From positions 372,001 through 436,000 of the forward strand of contig JROE01000005.1 of the NCBI GenBank assembly GCA_000783305.1: a DNA stretch of 64,000 nt, in the 5' to 3' direction. The notes under the pieces are model-generated. The model was not told the DNA's origin. It saw only the letters and a list, made by a program, of their open reading frames with translations, and did not search any database. Positions within the stretch are counted from its first letter, which is position 1, and each line of letters opens with the position of its first letter. Shown one piece after another: positions 8,607 to 15,957 of the stretch. The position numbers were made by a program, and so were the translations under genes. Source of the stretch: Sphingobacteriaceae bacterium DW12. GTDB taxonomy: Bacteria; Bacteroidota; Bacteroidia; Sphingobacteriales; Sphingobacteriaceae.

Positions 8607-9995
8607 TTAATAGTTGGTCCTATAGTTTTCGATTTCTTCTACAGTCTTGATCAGTTCAGGGCCCAATAGGCGGTAACCATTAGCCGTAATCAAAAAATTA
8701 TCCTCAATGCGTACACCACCGAAGTCTCGATACTCATTAACTTTGTCATAATTGATAAAAGTACTATTCTTCCCCTGGGACTGCCACATGTCAATTAATT
8801 CGGGTATGATATAGATTCCTGGCTCGACTGTGAGGACATATCCTTCCTGAAGTTCTTTGCCGAGACGTAGGGACTTTAGTCCGAAGGTTTTAGTATCCTT
8901 GGGTTCAGTATCCGTATATCCCACATATTGTTCACCAAGATCTTCCATATCATGCACATCCAATCCCATCATGTGTCCAAGGCCACATTGGAAGAAAAGC
9001 GTATGGGCGTGTGCGTTTACTACTTCTTTCGGATTTCCTTTCATCAACCCAAGGTCGATTAGTCCTTCTGTTAATGCCAGACAGGCATAGAGATGGATAT
9101 CCTTAAATCGGATGCCTGGTTTCAAAGCTTCTCTTGCCGTAGTAAAGGCATGCAGTACGACATTGTAAATATCACGTTGTTTAGGAGTAAAGGTCTTGTC
9201 TACCGGAAATGTCCGAGTAAGGTCCCCGGCATAACCCATGGAGGTTTCCGCTCCCGAATCATTCAGGAATAAATTTCCCGATTTCAAGGTGTTGAGACGA
9301 TAATGATTGTGTAGAATTCCGCCATTGATAGTTACGATAGGAGGATAAGCCATCGTACACTCTTGGTCCGCAGCTAGATGCTGGATAGCATTGGCAATTT
9401 CATACTCCTTGATGCCCGGCTTTGCCATACGCATTGCCAGTAAGTGCATTTCATTAGATACGCGTATGGCTTCTTCAATATGGACAATTTCTTGCTCCTC
9501 TTTGATGCTCCTTTGTTGGACAATGGCTTTGATTAAAATAGGAGAGGGGTGGAGCTGCGCAGTGGAACAGTCCAAAAGATCACTTAATAAAATCTTGTTG
9601 GCAGATTGGTATGGAGGAAGGTAGTGTACCGCTCTATTCGATACCTTTGCCTTTTGAAGGTATGTCGCCAGTTCAACATAAGGAAGAGTCTCTTCAATAC
9701 CTGCTTTTGTGCTCTTCTCCTTTAATGTCTCCTGTCTGCCCATCCATACGATATCATCCATGCTCAGTTCATCCCCGAATAAGATGGTCTTATCCTCGTC
9801 AATATCCAAAATTGCTGCTAGCTTGGGTTCCTGTATGCCAAGATAATATAGAAATGTACTGTCTTGTCGAAATGGATACGTGTTGTGCTCAAAATTAATG
9901 GGATTCTCAATGTTGCCTAAAAGTAGGATAACACCGCTTTTCACCTCTTTTTTTAAGACATCTCGCCGTTGTTGGTAAGTATGTGCTGTAAACAT
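8607..9995 (-). CDS. Xaa-Pro aminopeptidase (M24B)
   Basis: A 462-residue metallopeptidase that removes the N-terminal residue before proline. The N-terminal aminopeptidase-P domain (RQDSTFLYYLGIQEP) is followed by the pita-bread fold with the two-metal ligands: the Asp pair in NDSGAETSMGYAGDLTRTFP, His in GLGHMMGLDVHDM, Glu in TVEPGIYI and Glu in GVRIEDNFL. There is no signal peptide, so it is cytoplasmic. It is the first gene of a two-gene unit with the exported dipeptidyl peptidase IV. It diverges from the AraC-led hydroxyproline cluster, in keeping with a joint role in using proline-rich peptides. Confidence 0.93.
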   Translation of the reverse strand: MFTAHTYQQRRDVLKKEVKSGVILLLGNIENPINFEHNTYPFRQDSTFLYYLGIQEPKLAAILDIDEDKTILFGDELSMDDIVWMGRQETLKEKSTKAGIEETLPYVELATYLQKAKVSNRAVHYLPPYQSANKILLSDLLDCSTAQLHPSPILIKAIVQQRSIKEEQEIVHIEEAIRVSNEMHLLAMRMAKPGIKEYEIANAIQHLAADQECTMAYPPIVTINGGILHNHYRLNTLKSGNLFLNDSGAETSMGYAGDLTRTFPVDKTFTPKQRDIYNVVLHAFTTAREALKPGIRFKDIHLYACLALTEGLIDLGLMKGNPKEVVNAHAHTLFFQCGLGHMMGLDVHDMEDLGEQYVGYTDTEPKDTKTFGLKSLRLGKELQEGYVLTVEPGIYIIPELIDMWQSQGKNSTFINYDKVNEYRDFGGVRIEDNFLITANGYRLLGPELIKTVEEIENYRTNY

Positions 9996-10046
9996 ATAGT
10001 AGTCTTTGGTAACGGTAAATAAAATAAATTGTGTTGCGGTAATCAG

Positions 10047-10062
10047 CTTCCTTAGAAGGAAG
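10047..10062. repeat. Perfect 16-bp inverted repeat in the divergent intergenic region
   Basis: CTTCCTT-AG-AAGGAAG is perfectly symmetric. It lies between the leftward Xaa-Pro aminopeptidase gene and the rightward AraC gene, and inside the likely 5' leader of the former. It could be an operator or a short RNA hairpin. The sequence does not decide between these. Confidence 0.5.
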
Positions 10063-10068
10063 TAAGTA

Positions 10069-10076
10069 CAAAGATA
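10069..10076 (-). promoter_or_regulatory. Candidate -7 element for the Xaa-Pro aminopeptidase operon
   Basis: Read leftward this is TATCTTTG, an exact TAnnTTTG match 74 bases before the aminopeptidase start. No clear -33 box was found. Confidence 0.4.
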
Positions 10077-10195
10077 CAGGTAAAATTGGGTAAAAGAAAA
10101 GCTACTATCCGTTCATATTTTGTTGAACGTTGACCATATTTTAACATAATTTTCTGAAATAAGCGTAACTTGCATAATACCTATTATAAGCATGT

Positions 10196-11083
10196 ATGAA
10201 AAGTCTACAGTTTTGCGTTCCAGCTGCAGGTGCTACCAGTATAGAGATCCAGAATGATGTGATGGACCACTTCTACCCTTATTTTCATCGGCATGAAGAA
10301 ACTCAGATTATGTGGATAGTAAGGGGGCAGGGCACATTGGTCATTGAGGAAAATCTATTTCCGTTTCAGGATGGAGACATCTTTTACTTAGGGGCCAATC
10401 AATCACACGTTTTTAAATCTGACCCACAGCAAATATCTACACCGAGTGAAAGTGCTATTCACGCAGTTTCAATTTTTTTTGATCTCGGCAAGAAGCTTGC
10501 ACCATTGTTCAAATTGAGTGAATTTAATAGCTTACGGGAGTTTGTCTCCGGATCAAAAATCGGATTTAAGGTGCATCCCGAATATGTAGAAGCTATAGGT
10601 CTATACATTGAGAGGGTGCAAGTATTACAGGGGATGGATCGACTATTTTCATTCTTCGGGCTCCTTAACGAGTTGATGGTGACGTCCAGGTACCACAGCT
10701 CACTATCGGTCAATCCAGGTATGCAAATGAATATCTCCAAAAGTGATCAACGTATATTGATAGCACAAGATTATATCCTACAACATTTTACCAGCCAACA
10801 TTTGGAATTGAATGTAGTTGCTGCAAAGGCGAGTCTGACACCTCAAGCTTTCTGCAGATCGTTCAAGAAACATACCGGACTGACATATATTGCCTATCTC
10901 AATCATATACGCGTGCAAGAGGCCTGCAAACTGCTGGCAGATGCTAGGCTCAACAGTGTATCCGCAATTGCGTTTGACAGTGGTTTCAACAGTTTGACTA
11001 ATTTCAATCGTGTCTTTCGCCAGATCATGCAATGTTCGCCAAAAGAGTATCTAGCACGTTACAAGAAGTCACTATCAGTATAA
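10196..11083 (+). CDS. AraC-family transcriptional regulator with cupin sensor
   Basis: A 295-residue regulator. The N-terminal cupin (HFYPYFHRHEETQIMWIVRG through DGDIFYLGANQSHVF, residues about 20-75) is a likely ligand-binding domain. The C-terminal 100 residues form the double helix-turn-helix (LNVVAAKASLTPQAFCRSFKKHTG and AIAFDSGFNSLTNFNRVFRQ, with the typical closing CSPKEYLARYK). It directly precedes the hydroxyproline genes on the same strand (95-base gap) and diverges from the peptidase pair, so it is the natural candidate for their regulator. The inducer, perhaps hydroxyproline or a pathway intermediate, is an inference. Confidence 0.92.
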   Translation: MKSLQFCVPAAGATSIEIQNDVMDHFYPYFHRHEETQIMWIVRGQGTLVIEENLFPFQDGDIFYLGANQSHVFKSDPQQISTPSESAIHAVSIFFDLGKKLAPLFKLSEFNSLREFVSGSKIGFKVHPEYVEAIGLYIERVQVLQGMDRLFSFFGLLNELMVTSRYHSSLSVNPGMQMNISKSDQRILIAQDYILQHFTSQHLELNVVAAKASLTPQAFCRSFKKHTGLTYIAYLNHIRVQEACKLLADARLNSVSAIAFDSGFNSLTNFNRVFRQIMQCSPKEYLARYKKSLSV

Positions 11084-11151
11084 AATCTCAAAAGGTTAAA
11101 ATACGGTTGTAATTGATTCAATGATGCACAGATTCACGGTTAATATCCTGC

Positions 11152-11159
11152 TAGTTTTG
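11152..11159 (+). promoter_or_regulatory. Candidate -7 element upstream of the hydroxyproline operon
   Basis: TAGTTTTG matches TAnnTTTG and lies 19 bases before the start of the DapA-like gene. No good -33 box is seen, which would fit an activator-dependent promoter, but this is a motif match only. Confidence 0.45.
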
Positions 11160-11178
11160 AAATAAAAAAAGCCAAAGT

Positions 11179-12084
11179 ATGAACACAAAACTAAATTGGG
11201 AGGGAGTTTATCCCGCAGTTCTCACTCCATTCACCAAAGATGGAGAAGTTGATTATGATATGTTTGCCAAAAATACAGAAGCACAGATCGCTGCGGGTGT
11301 ACATGGGATTATTTTAGCCGGCTCATTAGGAGAAGCCAGCGTCTTGAATACACATGAGAAGTTTGATCTATTAGAATATGCCCTTCACATTGTAAAGGGG
11401 CGAATTCCGGTTCTCTTAAACTTGGCTGAGCATACCACCAAAGATGCAATAGCATTTGCTAGGAAGGCGCAGGAAATAGGCGCTGATGGTCTGATGTTGC
11501 TGCCTCCCATGCGATACAGAGCGGATGATCGTGAGATTGTTACTTATTTCAAAGCTGTTGCTAATGCCTCTTCTCTACCAATTCTAATTTATAATAATCC
11601 GGTGGACTATGGTGTGAAAGTCACCTTAGATATGTTTGAAGAGTTGATAGAATGTAGTACGATTCAAGCTGTTAAAGAATCTACCAGAGACCTGACCAAT
11701 GTCACCCGTATGATCAACAGGTTTGGGGACCGCATTAAGATACTAGGCGGAGTAGATACCATCTGTTTAGAGTCCATCATGATGGGGGCGCACGGTATGG
11801 TAGCGGGATTGGTCGATGCATTCCCGAGAGAGACTGTGGCGATTTACAATCACGCAAAGTCCGGGAATTATCAGAAAGCGGTAGAGATATACAGATGGTT
11901 CATGCCGCTATTGGAATTGGACATACTACCCAAGTTGGTACAATACATCAAGCTGGCGGCGACAAGCGAGGGTATAGGCACACCGTATGTCCGGGCTCCT
12001 CGTTTGGAATTAGAAGGGAGCGAGCGCGAACGTGTGTTGTCTACCATTGAAGCTGCCCGTGCGACTCGTCCCATTTTAGACTAA
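11179..12084 (+). CDS. DapA-superfamily lyase/deaminase, probable 1-pyrroline-4-hydroxy-2-carboxylate deaminase
   Basis: A 301-residue TIM-barrel enzyme of the dihydrodipicolinate synthase/N-acetylneuraminate lyase family. The Schiff-base lysine is Lys166 in QAVKESTRD. Other family marks are the N-terminal GVYPAVLTPF, GSLGEASVL and YNNPVDYG. By context it should deaminate 1-pyrroline-4-hydroxy-2-carboxylate to 2-oxoglutarate semialdehyde, the LhpC/HypD-type step of hydroxyproline catabolism. The semialdehyde dehydrogenase follows after 10 bases and a hydroxyproline epimerase comes next. The superfamily is certain. The exact substrate is inferred from neighbours. A second, different family member (NanA) sits at 50207. 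Confidence 0.85.
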   Translation: MNTKLNWEGVYPAVLTPFTKDGEVDYDMFAKNTEAQIAAGVHGIILAGSLGEASVLNTHEKFDLLEYALHIVKGRIPVLLNLAEHTTKDAIAFARKAQEIGADGLMLLPPMRYRADDREIVTYFKAVANASSLPILIYNNPVDYGVKVTLDMFEELIECSTIQAVKESTRDLTNVTRMINRFGDRIKILGGVDTICLESIMMGAHGMVAGLVDAFPRETVAIYNHAKSGNYQKAVEIYRWFMPLLELDILPKLVQYIKLAATSEGIGTPYVRAPRLELEGSERERVLSTIEAARATRPILD

Positions 12085-12094
12085 CTATCTGATC

Positions 12095-13561
12095 ATGCTT
12101 GAAAATAAATTTATATCCGTAGAAGAGCACCTTGCAGCAGCGCACAAAGCATTTCGTTTTCTAAGCGATACCACTATTCAGCAACGGGCAGCTTTTATGT
12201 ATGCCGTTGCTGACCGGATTGAACAACTCGACGATCAATTATTGATCACAGCACATGCAGAGACATCCCTACCTTTGACGCGGCTTCAAGGAGAGAAGGC
12301 TCGTACAATAGGACAGTGGCGTACTTATGCATTAGCTGTGGAAAAAGGGATATATGTAGATGCTAAAATAGATAGAGCAGATTCTGAAAAAGGGAAGAGT
12401 GACCTTCGTAAGCTGAATCTAGGGATTGGGCCAGTAGTCGTTTTCGGAGCGAGTAACTTTCCATTTGCATTCTCTACCGCAGGAGGGGATACGGCAAGCG
12501 CTATAGGTGCCGGTTGTCCCGTTCTTTTCAAAGCACATCCAGCACACTTGCAGACTTCTCGCCTTATGGCCGATGTATTGACTACGGTATTAGATGATTT
12601 CGGTTGGCCCTTGGGTATTTTTCGACATGTAGAGGGGGAGGGCAACGAAATCGGCACATACTTGGTCAGCCACTCAAGTGTCAAGGGAGTAGCCTTTACT
12701 GGTTCATTTGCGGGGGGAAAGTCGCTCTTTGATTTGGCAAATAGACGGGAGGAGCCTATACCTGTATTTGCAGAAATGGGGAGTGTTAATCCCATATTCG
12801 TGTTTCCTGAACTACTGGCTCAAGGTGCAGAGATATTGGCCAAAGCATATATATCGTCGTTAACCTTAGGTGTTGGCCAATTTTGTACTAATCCTGGGCT
12901 ACTAATTACACAAAGAGGGGAAGATTTTGAGCGTTTTAAAAATGCTCTACGTCATGAGTTGTCAGCTGTATCTCCGCAACCTATGCTACACGTAGGTATA
13001 TTGGAGCACTATGAGCACAATAAACATCGATTGACCGTTCGGGAAGATACCTCACCCGTGGCTGAGGGAGAGATGGGGATTTCTCGACATCAGGCACAGG
13101 CGTGTGTGATGGAAACCTCAGCAAGAAACTTCCTCAATAATCCTGTCCTAAGTGAGGAGGTGTTTGGACCATTTGGCTTACTCGTACAGTGTGACTCTAT
13201 GGCGGAGATGTTGGACGTGGCCACTCAGTTAAGGGGTCAGTTGACGGTAACTATTGCGGCCACGATAGCAGATGCCATCGACCATAGCCCAATAGTGGAA
13301 GTGTTGAAGGACAAGTGTGGACGCATATTGTTCAATGGGATGCCAACAGGCGTTGAAGTTGTCTCTGCTATGCAACATGGTGGTCCATACCCCGCTACTA
13401 CAGATGCCCGATTTACATCTGTCGGACCAGATGCAGTGAAAAGATTTCTTAAACCCCTTGCTTTTCAAAATTGGCCAGATCAGCTCCTGCCAGAGGAGTT
13501 GCAGGATCTGAATCCTTTAGGCATCACGCGGATGGTCGATGGAGTATATCAATATATTTAA
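12095..13561 (+). CDS. 2,5-dioxovalerate (2-oxoglutarate semialdehyde) dehydrogenase, ALDH family
   Basis: A 488-residue NAD(P)-dependent aldehyde dehydrogenase. The catalytic cysteine is Cys264 in GVGQFCTNPG and the general-base glutamate is in PVFAEMGSVNP. The cofactor region is FGASNFPFAFSTAGGDTASAIGAGCPVLFKAHP, and this GGDTASA form is typical of the 2,5-dioxovalerate dehydrogenase branch rather than of general ALDHs. It would oxidise the semialdehyde produced by the preceding gene to 2-oxoglutarate, feeding the TCA cycle. It sits 10 bases after the deaminase gene and 22 before the epimerase gene, in one rightward operon. Confidence 0.9.
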   Translation: MLENKFISVEEHLAAAHKAFRFLSDTTIQQRAAFMYAVADRIEQLDDQLLITAHAETSLPLTRLQGEKARTIGQWRTYALAVEKGIYVDAKIDRADSEKGKSDLRKLNLGIGPVVVFGASNFPFAFSTAGGDTASAIGAGCPVLFKAHPAHLQTSRLMADVLTTVLDDFGWPLGIFRHVEGEGNEIGTYLVSHSSVKGVAFTGSFAGGKSLFDLANRREEPIPVFAEMGSVNPIFVFPELLAQGAEILAKAYISSLTLGVGQFCTNPGLLITQRGEDFERFKNALRHELSAVSPQPMLHVGILEHYEHNKHRLTVREDTSPVAEGEMGISRHQAQACVMETSARNFLNNPVLSEEVFGPFGLLVQCDSMAEMLDVATQLRGQLTVTIAATIADAIDHSPIVEVLKDKCGRILFNGMPTGVEVVSAMQHGGPYPATTDARFTSVGPDAVKRFLKPLAFQNWPDQLLPEELQDLNPLGITRMVDGVYQYI

Positions 13562-13583
13562 CAGAATCATGATTGTTTAACAG

Positions 13584-14582
13584 ATGAACAAAACTTTTTT
13601 TTGTATAGATTCCCATACCTGTGGCTGCCCGGTGAGGCTCGTCGCTGGTGGAGCACCCATCCTGCGTGGCAGTACCATGATGGAGAGACGTTTGCATTTT
13701 ATGGACGAGTACGATTGGATACGCAAAGGTCTCATGTTCGAACCCAGAGGGCACGATATGATGAGTGGAAGTATTTTATATCCCCCGTGTGATGAGGCCA
13801 ATGATGTAGGTGTACTCTATATTGAGACCAGTGGTTGCCTACCCATGTGTGGGCACGGTACAATTGGGACTGTGACCATTGCCATTGAAGAAGGCTTAGT
13901 CTCACCTAAGATGCCAGGTAAGCTGAGATTGGAGACGCCTGCAGGGCTTATTCTAATCGATTATGTACAGGAGGGACGTAAAGTGAAATCCGTTCGATTG
14001 ACCAATGTAAAATCATTTCTGTATGCCCAAGGCTTGGAGGTGCTATGTCCTGACTTGGGTGTAATGACAGTTGATGTCGCTTATGGAGGTAACTTCTATG
14101 GGATCATTGATCCGCAAGATCACTTTGAAGACATCTCCCAGTTTAGTGCCAGCCAATTGATCCACTATGGCAAGCTCATTAGACGGTTGTTAAACGATAA
14201 ATACAAGTTTGTCCACCCTGAAAACGAGCATATCCAAGGGGTGAGCCATATCCAATGGACAGGAAGGCCGATTAGTGCTCAGGCAAGCGGACGCAATGCA
14301 GTATTGGTCGGCGAAAACGCACTGGACAGATCACCATGTGGCACCGGGACATCTGCACGTATGGCGCAATGGTATGCCAAAGGCAAACTGAGAGAGGGGG
14401 AGTCCTTTGTTCATGAAAGCTATATCGGATCCCAATTTATTGGCCGCATCGAAGAAGTAACCGAGGTAGGCGATTATCCGGCGATTGTCCCTTCGGTAGA
14501 AGGGTGGGCCAGGATTACAGGTTACAATCATATTATTATCGATGACGAAGATCCCTATTGGTTAGGATTTCAAGTAATGTAA
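13584..14582 (+). CDS. 4-hydroxyproline 2-epimerase (proline racemase family)
   Basis: A 332-residue proline racemase-superfamily enzyme. Both catalytic cysteines are present, Cys89 in PMCGHGT and Cys252 in DRSPCGTGTSARM. That fits an epimerase or racemase and argues against the related trans-3-hydroxyproline dehydratase, which lacks one cysteine. It should convert trans-4-hydroxy-L-proline to cis-4-hydroxy-D-proline in the cytoplasm, the first step of the pathway. The FAD oxidoreductase that would act next starts only a few bases downstream. The N-terminal FFCIDSHTCGCPVRLVAGG is typical of the family. Confidence 0.92.
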   Translation: MNKTFFCIDSHTCGCPVRLVAGGAPILRGSTMMERRLHFMDEYDWIRKGLMFEPRGHDMMSGSILYPPCDEANDVGVLYIETSGCLPMCGHGTIGTVTIAIEEGLVSPKMPGKLRLETPAGLILIDYVQEGRKVKSVRLTNVKSFLYAQGLEVLCPDLGVMTVDVAYGGNFYGIIDPQDHFEDISQFSASQLIHYGKLIRRLLNDKYKFVHPENEHIQGVSHIQWTGRPISAQASGRNAVLVGENALDRSPCGTGTSARMAQWYAKGKLREGESFVHESYIGSQFIGRIEEVTEVGDYPAIVPSVEGWARITGYNHIIIDDEDPYWLGFQVM

Positions 14583-14587
14583 AAGCT

Positions 14588-15865
14588 ATGCAAGATCAAC
14601 AAAAAACGTGTAAAGGTAAGGTCATTGTCATCGGTGCTGGGATTGCTGGATTGAGTTCGGCCTTCTATCTTGTGCAGGATGGTTGGGAAGTCAGTATCTT
14701 AGAGCGTGGAGACGGCGAGGACAATTGTTCATATGGAAATGCAGGTATGATCGTGCCCAGCCATTTTACACCATTGGCAGCCCCTGGAGTAGTGTCACAG
14801 GGCATTCGATGGATGTTTGATAGCAAAAGTCCTTTTTATGTGAAGCCGAGCTTTCGCGGAAATATGATTTCTTGGGGACTTAAGTTTTTGAAGCATGCCA
14901 ATCATAAACGTGTGAAGCAATCTGCTCCCGGTCTACGTGACTTGCATTTGGCAAGTAGCCACCTGTATACCGAGTGGGACCAGATGGATGGATTTGAATT
15001 CGGGCTTAACCAGAATGGTATACTCATGCTGTTCAAGACTGATAAAGTAGGGGAAGAAGAGACCGAGCTGGCCTATCGTGCCCGAGAGCTTGGATTGAAC
15101 GTCGATGTCTTAGATCAAGCACAAATTCAGGCCCTCGAACCTTTTACAGAATTAAATGTGCTGGGTGGGGCGCACTATAGGTGTGATAGACATCTAGATC
15201 CGACCAAGTTAATGGGACAGCTCCGGAGATATCTAGAAGCACATGGAGTACATATGCATACTGAATGTAAGGTGGAACGCATGGAAATAGAGGGAGGAAG
15301 TATAAAGGCATTGATTGCTAATGGACAGCAATTTTCAGCGGATAAATTTGTGATGACCGGTGGAGCCTGGTTACCACAACTGGCCGCTCAGGCAGGGCTA
15401 AAGATACCGATCATGCCTGGAAAAGGCTATTCCTTTATGTACACCCCCGGTCAGCTCGACCAAAGGTTGGAACATGCTGCCCTGCTCTTGGAAGCCAGAG
15501 TCGCCGTGACACCGATGAAGGGACAGATTAGATTTGGAGGCACTATGGAGCTAGCATCTTTTAATAACAAGGTCAATATGAATAGGGTCGAAGGCATTGT
15601 CCGCTCCATTCCCAATTATTTGCCCGACTTTAAAGTGCAGTTACCGCCTGTGCAGGATATATGGTATGGCTATAGACCTTGTTCTCCCGATGGACTACCC
15701 TATCTGGGTAAAGCCAAGGGATTGGACAATCTCTTGATTGCGGGCGGTGCCGGTATGATGGGACTTAGCTTGGGACCTATATTTGGCAAGGTAATCGCTC
15801 AGTTAGCAGCTGAAGAACATGTAACCGTCAATATCGAGGCCTATTGTCCATATCGATTCAATTGA
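14588..15865 (+). CDS. FAD-dependent D-amino acid oxidoreductase, probable cis-4-hydroxy-D-proline dehydrogenase
   Basis: A 425-residue DadA/DAAO-family flavoprotein. It starts with a GxGxxG dinucleotide-binding motif (VIVIGAGIAGLSSAFYL) and ends with the family's YRPCSPDGLPYLG and LIAGGAGMMGLSLGP. It should oxidise cis-4-hydroxy-D-proline to 1-pyrroline-4-hydroxy-2-carboxylate. I start it at the ATG at 14588, five bases after the epimerase stop. An in-frame TTG at 14558 would overlap the epimerase and add ten unlikely residues. It is a single-chain enzyme, unlike the multi-subunit hydroxyproline dehydrogenases of some pseudomonads. The substrate is inferred from the operon. Confidence 0.88.
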   Translation: MQDQQKTCKGKVIVIGAGIAGLSSAFYLVQDGWEVSILERGDGEDNCSYGNAGMIVPSHFTPLAAPGVVSQGIRWMFDSKSPFYVKPSFRGNMISWGLKFLKHANHKRVKQSAPGLRDLHLASSHLYTEWDQMDGFEFGLNQNGILMLFKTDKVGEEETELAYRARELGLNVDVLDQAQIQALEPFTELNVLGGAHYRCDRHLDPTKLMGQLRRYLEAHGVHMHTECKVERMEIEGGSIKALIANGQQFSADKFVMTGGAWLPQLAAQAGLKIPIMPGKGYSFMYTPGQLDQRLEHAALLLEARVAVTPMKGQIRFGGTMELASFNNKVNMNRVEGIVRSIPNYLPDFKVQLPPVQDIWYGYRPCSPDGLPYLGKAKGLDNLLIAGGAGMMGLSLGPIFGKVIAQLAAEEHVTVNIEAYCPYRFN

Positions 15866-15957
15866 TAGAACCATTAAGAGTCAGCAGAGCATGTGTCTTC
15901 TATAAAGACGAGTTAAATGAAAATGAGCATACGAAGAGTAAAACGTAAATTTCTAAA

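Noticed and set aside
14558..14587. TTG start extending the hydroxyproline oxidoreductase
   Set aside because: It overlaps the epimerase gene. The ATG at 14588 is well placed and gives the normal start before the FAD motif.
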